Positions 1 through 4,883 of a DNA stretch of 5,105 nt are shown here, one piece after another (positions within the stretch are counted from its first letter, which is position 1; every line of letters begins with the position of its first letter). Made by a program: the position numbers and the translations under genes. The notes beneath the pieces are model-generated. The model made no database searches, was not told the origin of the DNA, and saw nothing but the letters and a program-made list of their open reading frames with translations. The DNA is from Staphylothermus sp. (lineage in GTDB: Archaea > Thermoproteota > Thermoprotei_A > Sulfolobales > Desulfurococcaceae): the NCBI GenBank assembly GCA_021159785.1, contig JAGHDU010000131.1:1-5105 (forward strand), written 5' to 3'.

Positions 1-27
1 CTTTAATACTTTCGCCACACTACTCAC
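1..27 (-). CDS. Possible 5' end of a divergent gene (partial, very weak)
   Basis: On the minus strand a GTG at 27-25 opens a frame that stays open to the window edge and reads MSSVAKVLK. A TTTATTTTAA element at 56-47 lies about 25 nt upstream, which would suit a leaderless crenarchaeal gene. Nine codons are far too few to test for coding character. The same bases can also be read on the plus strand as the tail of an upstream gene, for example the frame starting at base 2 that stops at 38-40. I give no function, and the call rests only on TATA spacing. Confidence 0.2.
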
Positions 28-71
28 ATCTTTTGAATAAATTGAATTAAAATAAACACCTATACTAGATA

Positions 72-81
72 ATAATATTTA
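72..81 (+). promoter_or_regulatory. Possible TATA box for the SecB-like gene
   Basis: The AT-rich element ATAATATTTA is centred near 76. An archaeal start site about 26 nt downstream would fall near 103, just before the AGGTG ribosome-binding motif at 115-119. The whole region is AT-rich, so the choice among several TATA-like stretches is uncertain. Confidence 0.3.
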
Positions 82-114
82 GTCGAATAATTATTTTTGG
101 TATTAAAGCAAGTT

Positions 115-119
115 AGGTG
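115..119 (+). promoter_or_regulatory. Shine-Dalgarno AGGTG deciding the TTG start at 129
   Basis: AGGTG matches the AGGAGGTGATC sequence complementary to the crenarchaeal 16S rRNA 3' end. It sits 9 nt before the TTG at 129, and this supports TTG as the initiation codon of the 144-residue ORF. Confidence 0.5.
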
Positions 120-128
120 TAAGAAAAG

Positions 129-563
129 TTGTTTACAATCACTATACAATTAACAAGTATTAATGCAGAAAAATTATCAGAAACTCTTCCACCCAAGATA
201 CAATTTGGTGTAAATCTAGCTATACCTTCTGGTAACCCTTTTAGGAGGAACAATCAGTTGGTAGTTCCCTTTACCTTTACCGTCTCAACAATACCGCCAG
301 TAGCGCAAATTGTTTTGAAAGGTAATGCTGTGGTAATATCTAACGATAAGAAAGAATTAGAGAAAATGGAAAAGAATATAAGAGAAAAGAAGATGCCGCA
401 GCCACTCCTTCAAGCAGTTTTCACTAATATGTTGGCCGAAAGTGTTATATTAAGTAGATCGTTAGGTGTTCCGCCCCCGTTACCCGGTATGCCTCAGTTA
501 CAATCACAGCAGGGAAAGCAAAGTGGAGAAAAACATAAATTTACACCGAATACTGTTATTTAA
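129..563 (+). CDS. Small archaeal protein, tentatively SecB-like
   Basis: This encodes 144 residues from a TTG start with an AGGTG motif 9 nt upstream. Residues 1-70 look like beta strands (alternating hydrophobics such as QLVVPFTFTVS and AQIVLKGNAVVIS). A charged linker follows at 72-88, then a helix at 91-112 that ends in LGVPPPLPG, and a polar tail to 144. The order of a beta sheet, then a helix, then a proline-rich segment resembles bacterial SecB, whose C-terminal helix also leads into a conserved proline/leucine-rich stretch. I propose a SecB-like fold from pattern only and did not confirm it by alignment. If it is right, the protein may hold unfolded polypeptides in the cytosol, but archaea have no SecA, so export targeting as in bacteria is not implied. 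No signal peptide or membrane segment is seen. It is separated by 59 nt from the downstream synthetase gene and may be cotranscribed with it. The reading frame and existence of the gene are more certain than its function. Confidence 0.72.
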   Translation: MFTITIQLTSINAEKLSETLPPKIQFGVNLAIPSGNPFRRNNQLVVPFTFTVSTIPPVAQIVLKGNAVVISNDKKELEKMEKNIREKKMPQPLLQAVFTNMLAESVILSRSLGVPPPLPGMPQLQSQQGKQSGEKHKFTPNTVI

Positions 564-607
564 ACAAAGTAGTATGTCTAGGTACTTATAATGCTTTAGA
601 ATTGGTC

Positions 608-612
608 AGGTG
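608..612 (+). promoter_or_regulatory. Shine-Dalgarno AGGTG supporting thrS TTG start at 623
   Basis: AGGTG lies 10 nt before the TTG at 623. The frame is also open from a TTG at 602, but that codon has no comparable motif at a suitable distance. The SD placement agrees with protein conservation, since archaeal enzymes of this family begin with a RLLLIH-like strand. Confidence 0.55.
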
Positions 613-622
613 TTTAACCAAA

Positions 623-2467
623 TTGCGTCTCCTACTAATACATGCAAAGAAATTCGCGTATAAAACGGTTTCACCAGCTATAAAGGAGCCAGAGAAACTT
701 AACGATGAAAACAAGAGCGGAGAATTTGAAAACGCACTTATTGTATTTACTACTGTAGAAACAAATGATGATGAAGAAGTATTAAAACAAGCTGTTGAAG
801 AAGTGAAAAAAGTAGCTGAACAAGTAAAGCCTACTACTGTTGTGGTTTATCCATATGCTCACTTATCACAGGACCTAGCGGAACCAGCCAAGGCACTTGA
901 CTTATTAGCTAAGTTCAAGGAATATCTTGAGAAAGAAATAGGTATAAATACTCATAGAGCACCATTTGGATGGTACAAGGAATTTACTCTAGAATGCTAT
1001 GGGCATCCTCTAAGCGAGTTATCTAGGACGATTACCAAAACTAGTAAGGGAGAAATAGTAAGAAAAGAGATCAAGAAGGAATTCTACATTTTAACACCTG
1101 AGGGCAAACTATATGATCCCAGAGAATTTGATTATTCGAATTACCCAGATCTAAAAATACTGGTCGACAAAGAAGTATTCGATAAAGAACTCCCCGGCGG
1201 TGTCAATAGGGTTAATGATTATTGTAGAAAGTTTGGTTTCGAATGGGAACCCATGAGTGACCATGGACATATGAGGTATGGTCCACACGCAGTAGTTATA
1301 ATGGAGTCATTGATGCAGTATTCTTGGAAAATAGCTAGAGAACTCGGTATTCCCGTCTACAAAGTCATGGGTACTAACATGTTTAGCTTATCTGAAAAAC
1401 CAGTTCTTGAGCACGCCCTCTTGTTTGGAGACAGATTATATGAACTAGTTGTTGATAAGAATAAATATGTATTAAGATACGCTGCATGTCATCAACAATT
1501 CGCCATGTTGCGTGACTGGATAATAAGTTACAAAAACCTACCCTTTGGAATGTTCGAAGTAGCTGATAGTTATAGGTTGGAAAAAAGAGGCGAATTAAAC
1601 CTATGTTTTAGACTTAGGAAATTCTATATGCCAGACCTACACATTCTGAATAAAGATCTTGAAGAAGCAATAAAGGTTTCAAAAATTGTGCAGAACAAGA
1701 TCCTAGAAGAAATATCTAAGATCGGTCGTAAATATGTAGCACTATACAATGTAACCAGTGACTTCTTCGAAAAATACCGTGATGTCGTAATAGAATTCGT
1801 AAAGAGAGAAAATTATCCTGTCCTATTATCGCTTATACCTGGAGGAATATACTATTGGGTATTAAATGTAGAATACCATATAATTGATAACTTGAAGAGA
1901 CCACGCGAAATAGCTACTTTTCAAATCGATATAGGTAATGGAAAGAGGTTTAACATAACATACACTGATGAGAAAGGTGAGAAGCATCACCCAGTAATAA
2001 TACATACAGCTCTCATAGGCGGTATTGAGAGATTTATATATACAATACTAGACACAGCTGCACTTATGGAGCGCGAAGGAAAAACACCATACTTACCCAC
2101 ATGGTTATCGCCTATTCAAGTCAGAATAATACCATTAAAGAGTGGATACTTGGAATATGCCGAGAAAGTAGCTGAAGAGCTAGAGAAACATGGATTTAGA
2201 GTAGATATTGATGATAGATCCGAGAGCTTGGGCAAAAAGATAAGAGATGCTGGTAGAGAATGGATACCATATATTGTCGTAATAGGTGAACGCGAGATAA
2301 AAAGCAGTACCTTGAACGTCCGTATAAGAAGAACAAATGACCAGAAAATCATGAATCTTGACGAATTGATAAAAATGCTCGAAGAAGAGACAAAGGGATA
2401 TCCAAAAGTACCCCTAACAATGCCTAAGTATCTATCTCAAAGACCTATTCCCAGTTATCATGCATAA
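623..2467 (+). CDS. thrS: Threonyl-tRNA synthetase, archaeal type with N-terminal editing domain
   Basis: This cytosolic enzyme joins threonine to tRNA-Thr using ATP. From the TTG at 623 it is 614 residues and begins MRLLLIHAKKF, as archaeal members do; a TTG at 602 would add seven residues. Residues 1-140 form the D-aminoacyl-tRNA-deacylase-like editing domain that clears mischarged Ser-tRNA-Thr, with YPYAHLS (His80), GWYKEF (Tyr118, Lys119) and GHPLSELSR (Glu132). The class II catalytic core follows. The probable zinc ligands that select threonine are Cys289 (AACHQ), His340 (MPDLHI) and His461 (IIHTALIGG). Motif 2 is around 313-334 (ADSYRLEKRGE through FRLRKF), and motif 3 is GGIERF with Arg470. 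The anticodon-binding domain covers about 500-580. Some crenarchaea split the editing and catalytic functions into separate genes, but here one intact chain has both. The ASCH gene starts 21 nt downstream with no terminator between, suggesting cotranscription. The identification is secure, and only the exact start is open. Confidence 0.96.
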   Translation: MRLLLIHAKKFAYKTVSPAIKEPEKLNDENKSGEFENALIVFTTVETNDDEEVLKQAVEEVKKVAEQVKPTTVVVYPYAHLSQDLAEPAKALDLLAKFKEYLEKEIGINTHRAPFGWYKEFTLECYGHPLSELSRTITKTSKGEIVRKEIKKEFYILTPEGKLYDPREFDYSNYPDLKILVDKEVFDKELPGGVNRVNDYCRKFGFEWEPMSDHGHMRYGPHAVVIMESLMQYSWKIARELGIPVYKVMGTNMFSLSEKPVLEHALLFGDRLYELVVDKNKYVLRYAACHQQFAMLRDWIISYKNLPFGMFEVADSYRLEKRGELNLCFRLRKFYMPDLHILNKDLEEAIKVSKIVQNKILEEISKIGRKYVALYNVTSDFFEKYRDVVIEFVKRENYPVLLSLIPGGIYYWVLNVEYHIIDNLKRPREIATFQIDIGNGKRFNITYTDEKGEKHHPVIIHTALIGGIERFIYTILDTAALMEREGKTPYLPTWLSPIQVRIIPLKSGYLEYAEKVAEELEKHGFRVDIDDRSESLGKKIRDAGREWIPYIVVIGEREIKSSTLNVRIRRTNDQKIMNLDELIKMLEEETKGYPKVPLTMPKYLSQRPIPSYHA

Positions 2468-2488
2468 TGAGGCGAGCCTGAATAAGAA

Positions 2489-3109
2489 ATGCCGAACACC
2501 ATGAGGAATCGTGAAAAAAAGTTTATTGGAAGACACTTAATGGTTAAGGGAAAATACGTAGAAGACATACTAACAGGTAAGAAGAAAGCAACCATTAGGA
2601 AAGGAATAGTAGTACCAAAGTATGAAGAAATAATAGTTCATGGTGGAGGAAAACCTGTAGCTAAGATAAAAGTAACTAAGGTGACTCATAAGAGGCTCCA
2701 TGAATTAACAAATGAGGACGCTTTAAAAGATGGTTTTAAAAACAAGGAAGAACTAATTAGAGAGCTAAAAAGAGTTTACCTTGAATTAACGGATAATGAC
2801 TGGGTAACAATAATCGAGTTCGACCTTGTTCAAAGACTAGATCATTTAGAACCAGAACACCCTTATCTTGGGCTAACACCAGCAGATATAGCCCGTCTTG
2901 GGCTTAGATACTTAGATAAAGAACTTAGTCAGAAAGACAAACAAATCCTACTAGATTTAACAAGGACAAATAGTATTAGAATGACAGCATTAAGACTATT
3001 CGGAACACTTAATAAAAGATATATCATTAGAAAAGTATTGAGGAAAACACTTGAAAAACTAGTAGAAAAAGGAGTAATTAAGACACAGAAAAAACATGGA
3101 GAAAAGTGA
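2489..3109 (+). CDS. ASCH-domain protein with C-terminal helical (HTH-like) domain
   Basis: This encodes 206 residues. Residues about 15-115 form an ASCH (ASC-1 homology) domain. Its hallmark GxKxxTxR motif is visible as GKKKATIR at 30-37, preceded by HLMVKGKYVEDIL and followed by the strand VTIIEFDLV. ASCH domains belong to the PUA-like beta-barrel group and are thought to bind RNA or modified nucleotides. Residues about 127-200 are helical (LTPADIARLGLRYLDKEL, then a long basic helix and a loop ending VEKGVIKT), resembling a winged or plain helix-turn-helix; this is my inference. The protein is strongly basic, which suits nucleic-acid binding. The start could be the ATG at 2489, with a weak GAGGCGA 13 nt upstream, or the in-frame ATG at 2501; both leave the domain whole. 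It lies between the synthetase and a zinc-ribbon gene in the same apparent operon, which fits an RNA-related role. The domain assignment is firm and the cellular role is unknown. Confidence 0.88.
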   Translation: MPNTMRNREKKFIGRHLMVKGKYVEDILTGKKKATIRKGIVVPKYEEIIVHGGGKPVAKIKVTKVTHKRLHELTNEDALKDGFKNKEELIRELKRVYLELTDNDWVTIIEFDLVQRLDHLEPEHPYLGLTPADIARLGLRYLDKELSQKDKQILLDLTRTNSIRMTALRLFGTLNKRYIIRKVLRKTLEKLVEKGVIKTQKKHGEK

Positions 3110-3270
3110 TCAAATTGACATACTGGATACTAAAATGCAAGAGTTGTGGAAAAGAATGGAAACTCCTAGTAAGCTATCCGTTGGACAAAGAGTTTCAACA
3201 ACTCTATCACTACTGTCCACATTGTAAAAAGAACGCTTTCCACGAAATAATAAAGTATGTAGAAGAATGA
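3106..3270 (+). CDS. Small zinc-ribbon protein (54 aa)
   Basis: A short frame missed by length cut-offs encodes a compact zinc ribbon. The first CxxC is KCKSCG, 22 residues separate it from the second, YCPHCKKN, and the tail is AFHEIIKYVEE. The four cysteines probably bind one zinc ion. Aromatic and charged residues fill the middle (EWKLLVSYPLDKEF), typical of a real small domain rather than chance. The start is probably GTG at 3106, which overlaps the preceding stop codon (GTGA) and follows GGAG at 3098-3101. An in-frame TTG at 3115 would give 51 residues and is an equally sensible choice because GTGATC lies just before it. The tight overlap implies translational coupling with the ASCH gene. 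Small zinc ribbons of this type in archaea are often RNA- or ribosome-associated, but I recognise no specific family and give no function. Confidence 0.75.
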   Translation: MIKLTYWILKCKSCGKEWKLLVSYPLDKEFQQLYHYCPHCKKNAFHEIIKYVEE

Positions 3271-3287
3271 TGAATCCACGGGAAAGA

Positions 3288-3300
3288 CCCCGATGAGGGG
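3288..3300. other. Hairpin CCCC-GATGA-GGGG
   Basis: This is a perfect 4-bp G/C stem with a 5-nt loop in the gap between the zinc-ribbon and recombinase genes. No T-tract follows it on either strand, so it is not an evident terminator. It could form in RNA or in single-stranded DNA. Its sequence and setting faintly recall the ends of IS200/IS605-type elements, but no transposase gene is present. Confidence 0.4.
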
Positions 3301-3310
3301 ATGAATAAAC

Positions 3311-3340
3311 CTGTCTCAGCTGATCATCAGCGATGAACAG
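3311..3340. other. Stem-loop with near-palindrome GCTGATcATCAGC
   Basis: GCTGAT (3319-3324) and ATCAGC (3326-3331) are inverted copies around one central base, giving a 13-bp near-palindrome suited to a dimeric DNA-binding protein. As RNA it would fold as GCTG/CAGC closing a 5-nt loop, with an outer CTGT/ACAG stem at 3311-3314 and 3337-3340 separated by a CTCA/GATGA internal loop. It lies between the two best GATGAA repeat copies. An operator, a recombinase site or a structured RNA are all possible. Confidence 0.4.
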
Positions 3341-3408
3341 ACCTGGAACATAAGCTCTAAAACCCCTCGCATATGTAATCCAAGGCGTTCTAGCGCAATT
3401 CTATCTGC

Positions 3409-3416
3409 TTTAAATA
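3409..3416 (+). promoter_or_regulatory. TATA box of the recombinase gene
   Basis: TTTAAATA is a strong crenarchaeal TATA match. A start site about 26 nt downstream of its centre falls near 3438-3440. That leaves a leader of about 30 nt carrying the GAGGTG motif before the ATG at 3471, or about 8 nt before the ATG at 3447. Confidence 0.6.
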
Positions 3417-3454
3417 CCTACAGCTTTCCCTATTCTACTGAGAAAGATGCCATC

Positions 3455-3460
3455 GAGGTG
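3455..3460 (+). promoter_or_regulatory. Shine-Dalgarno GAGGTG deciding the recombinase start
   Basis: GAGGTG lies 7 nt before a GTG at 3468 and 10 nt before the ATG at 3471. This favours initiation there over the upstream in-frame ATG at 3447, inside whose reading frame the motif lies. Confidence 0.55.
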
Positions 3461-3470
3461 GGTACTAGTG

Positions 3471-4697
3471 ATGCTCAGGAACCCTGAAGAGTACATCGAG
3501 TCTGTGTATAGAGCGAGAATAGAGAGGCTGTTAAAGGAGGTTAAGAAGGAGTTTCCCGAAGACTACAGGTTCTTTGTGAAGATCAAGAGCACATACACCA
3601 GAACACAAGCAACATGCTTAACAATATACACTAGGCTTACTAGGCTTAGAACTGCATGCAGGGTTGCTAGAGAGCTTTTCGGGAAGCCCCTCAGCAAGCT
3701 AACAAGAGATGAATGGGAAGAACTCTCAATGCACCTCTACACCATGTACAGGACTAGGGATGCAATAGTGTCAGCAATACACCCCTTGAGACTGGTTCTC
3801 AAGCAACTAGGGTACAATAAAGAAGAGATCAAGGAGCTGTTCCCCTATCCATCCTCTGTGAAGGCCAAGTCCCAGCACGAAGACCCGCCCCCTTATGTAC
3901 CCGGGGAAGTCCTTGACAGAGTTGTGTTCAGCATATATGAGGATGTCTACCGTGCCCTCTTCTGCTTAATGAGGATTACCGGTGCCCGTATAGAGGAGAT
4001 CACACTACTTAAGAGGAGGAACATTATCAGCGATGACGACGGTATATACGTGAGGTTCGATGTAACCAAGAACGGCCTTAGGAGGGAGATACCGCTCAAC
4101 TGGCCGGGCTTCGAAAGGCACCTGAACGTGTTCTTGGCATGGTACTATGGCCAGCACCCTGATAGGGACAACGATGACGCATGGCTCTTCCCAAGAACCA
4201 CGGATCTGACAAAGCCTGTTCCAAGGAACTTTGCATATTTAGCTTTAAAGCGGGCCGCTAAGAAGATGGCAAAACGTGATAGAGAAGTGCGCAAGTACCT
4301 CAGCTATATCCATCCCCACCAGTTCCGCCATACGAGGGCATATGAGCTTGTGTTCGCAAACTGGAATGTCAGGTGGATAATGTATTACATGGGATGGAAG
4401 AAAATAGACATGGTACTGAGATACACAAGAGCATTCGAATTACGTCAAGTGTACAAGATGATGATTAATGGAAAACAGGATAACAATGGTAGTAATGTTA
4501 AAGTATGTCCCAGATGCCACGCGCTAGTACCGGTAAATGCAAAGTTCTGCCCATACTGTGGGCTAAGACTCGTAGACTACGACATTGAAGAAGTGATAAG
4601 AAAGACTAAGGATAAAGAAAAACTGCTTAGATTAGCAATGCTATTAGTTGAAAAGGCTGGGGCCGAGTCGCTTAAAGAACTCCTTGTCTCTCGTTGA
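3471..4697 (+). CDS. Tyrosine recombinase/integrase with C-terminal zinc ribbon
   Basis: This is a site-specific DNA recombinase of the tyrosine (Xer/phage integrase) family, 408 residues from the ATG at 3471; the frame is open from an ATG at 3447, adding eight. Residues about 35-115 are a helical core-binding domain. The catalytic set is complete: Arg173 (TGARIEEI), Lys200 (VTKNGLRREI), His283 and Arg286 (HQFRHTRAYEL), Trp309 in the His/Trp position (MGWKK), and the nucleophile Tyr318 (LRYTRAF). After the catalytic domain comes a zinc ribbon, CPRC then CPYCG (Cys346, 349, 360, 363), and a helical tail rich in Lys and Leu. The gene has its own TATA box and SD motif, so it is transcribed apart from the upstream operon. 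The 5' three-quarters are clearly richer in G+C than neighbouring genes, while DNA from about 4375 on is AT-rich like the host, suggesting transfer or a mosaic origin. The 3' end overlaps a convergent ORF by 54 bp. No flanking tRNA or evident att duplication is seen. An integrase of an integrated element and a resident recombinase are both possible. Confidence 0.92.
   Translation: MLRNPEEYIESVYRARIERLLKEVKKEFPEDYRFFVKIKSTYTRTQATCLTIYTRLTRLRTACRVARELFGKPLSKLTRDEWEELSMHLYTMYRTRDAIVSAIHPLRLVLKQLGYNKEEIKELFPYPSSVKAKSQHEDPPPYVPGEVLDRVVFSIYEDVYRALFCLMRITGARIEEITLLKRRNIISDDDGIYVRFDVTKNGLRREIPLNWPGFERHLNVFLAWYYGQHPDRDNDDAWLFPRTTDLTKPVPRNFAYLALKRAAKKMAKRDREVRKYLSYIHPHQFRHTRAYELVFANWNVRWIMYYMGWKKIDMVLRYTRAFELRQVYKMMINGKQDNNGSNVKVCPRCHALVPVNAKFCPYCGLRLVDYDIEEVIRKTKDKEKLLRLAMLLVEKAGAESLKELLVSR
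4614..4622 (-). terminator. Possible T-rich terminator for the minus-strand ORF
   Basis: On the minus strand TTTTTCTTT lies about 22 nt beyond the stop codon of the 62-residue ORF. T-rich tracts without hairpins commonly end archaeal transcripts. The same bases encode lysine codons of the recombinase tail, so the tract may be incidental. Confidence 0.2.
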
Positions 4698-4832
4698 GGC
4701 ATGCTCTAATAGTAAAGGATATATTACTCGCAACCACCTTTTAACCTCTTCATCCTCAAGCAGTTTCTTATTCTTAGACAGTATACTCCTTATTCTAGAG
4801 ATTATACTCCTTACATTCTTCCTCTGAACCAC
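4644..4832 (-). CDS. Small helical protein of unknown function, convergent with the recombinase
   Basis: This encodes 62 residues from a GTG at 4832 and I do not recognise it. It is basic and almost entirely helical in character, with a charged segment (KNKKLLEDEEVKRWLRVIY) followed by LLLEHASTRDKEFFKRL. There is no membrane segment, signal peptide or cysteine motif. Its codons (AGG, AGA, ATA, AAG, GAG) fit crenarchaeal use. The TATTTAAATA element at 4863-4872 would place a start site near 4841, giving a very short leader, and no good SD is seen, as expected of a nearly leaderless transcript. It lies 51 nt downstream of the stop of a same-strand gene that continues beyond the window. Its last 18 codons are antisense to the recombinase 3' end. 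The promoter spacing and codon use argue for a real gene, while the short length and overlap argue for caution. A small DNA-binding or regulatory protein is one guess. Confidence 0.5.
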   Translation of the reverse strand: MVQRKNVRSIISRIRSILSKNKKLLEDEEVKRWLRVIYPLLLEHASTRDKEFFKRLGPSLFN

Positions 4833-4862
4833 CGCTACCCTTTGAATTAGAATAGCTAAGTA

Positions 4863-4872
4863 TATTTAAATA
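4863..4872. promoter_or_regulatory. Palindromic TATA element TATTTAAATA
   Basis: This perfect 10-bp palindrome can read as a TATA box in either direction. On the minus strand it predicts a start near 4841, just before the GTG of the 62-residue ORF. On the plus strand it predicts a start near 4893, at an ATG (4892) that opens only a 27-codon frame. The minus-strand use is better supported. Confidence 0.45.
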
Positions 4873-4883
4873 GTAGGAAATGA

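Larger units (their letters stand above)
3269..3345 (+). repeat. GATGAA direct repeats at about 31-32 nt spacing
   Basis: Two 14-nt copies, GATGAATAAACCTG at 3300-3313 and GATGAACAGACCTG at 3332-3345, match at 12 of 14 positions. A weaker third copy starts at 3269 (GATGAATCCACGGG, 10 of 14 against the first of these). The start-to-start distances are 31 and 32 nt, close to three helical turns. The first copy overlaps the stop codon of the zinc-ribbon gene. The position just upstream of a tyrosine recombinase gene makes recombinase or regulator binding sites possible, but this is inference. Confidence 0.45.

Noticed and set aside
2116..2352. A 78-codon minus-strand open frame inside thrS
   Set aside because: It lies wholly within the anticodon-binding domain coding sequence of the synthetase, has no promoter or SD, and its serine/isoleucine-rich translation is typical of an antisense shadow.
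3271..3310. Right end of an IS200/IS605 (TnpB-type) element
   Set aside because: The CCCC/GGGG hairpin followed by ATGA is only faintly similar, no TnpA or TnpB coding sequence or remnant precedes it, and the upstream gene is an unrelated zinc ribbon.
3267..3345. Possible C/D box guide RNA (ATGATGA at 3267-3273 and several GATGA motifs)
   Set aside because: The C-like boxes are present, but the D-box positions read GACC, CTGT or CTGG rather than CTGA, and the only CTGA (3320-3323) is at the wrong spacing. The usual C, 12-nt guide, D' order is not met.
3301..3360. Tiny ORFs MNKPVSADHQR (ATG at 3301) and MNRPGT (ATG at 3333)
   Set aside because: They are 11 and 6 codons long, arise from the two copies of the GATGAA direct repeat, and have no separate support.
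3346..3405. tRNA-like sequence as an integrase attachment site
   Set aside because: GGGGTTTTAGAGC on the minus strand recalls part of a tRNA, but no GGTTCRANYCC T-arm, acceptor stem or cloverleaf can be built there.
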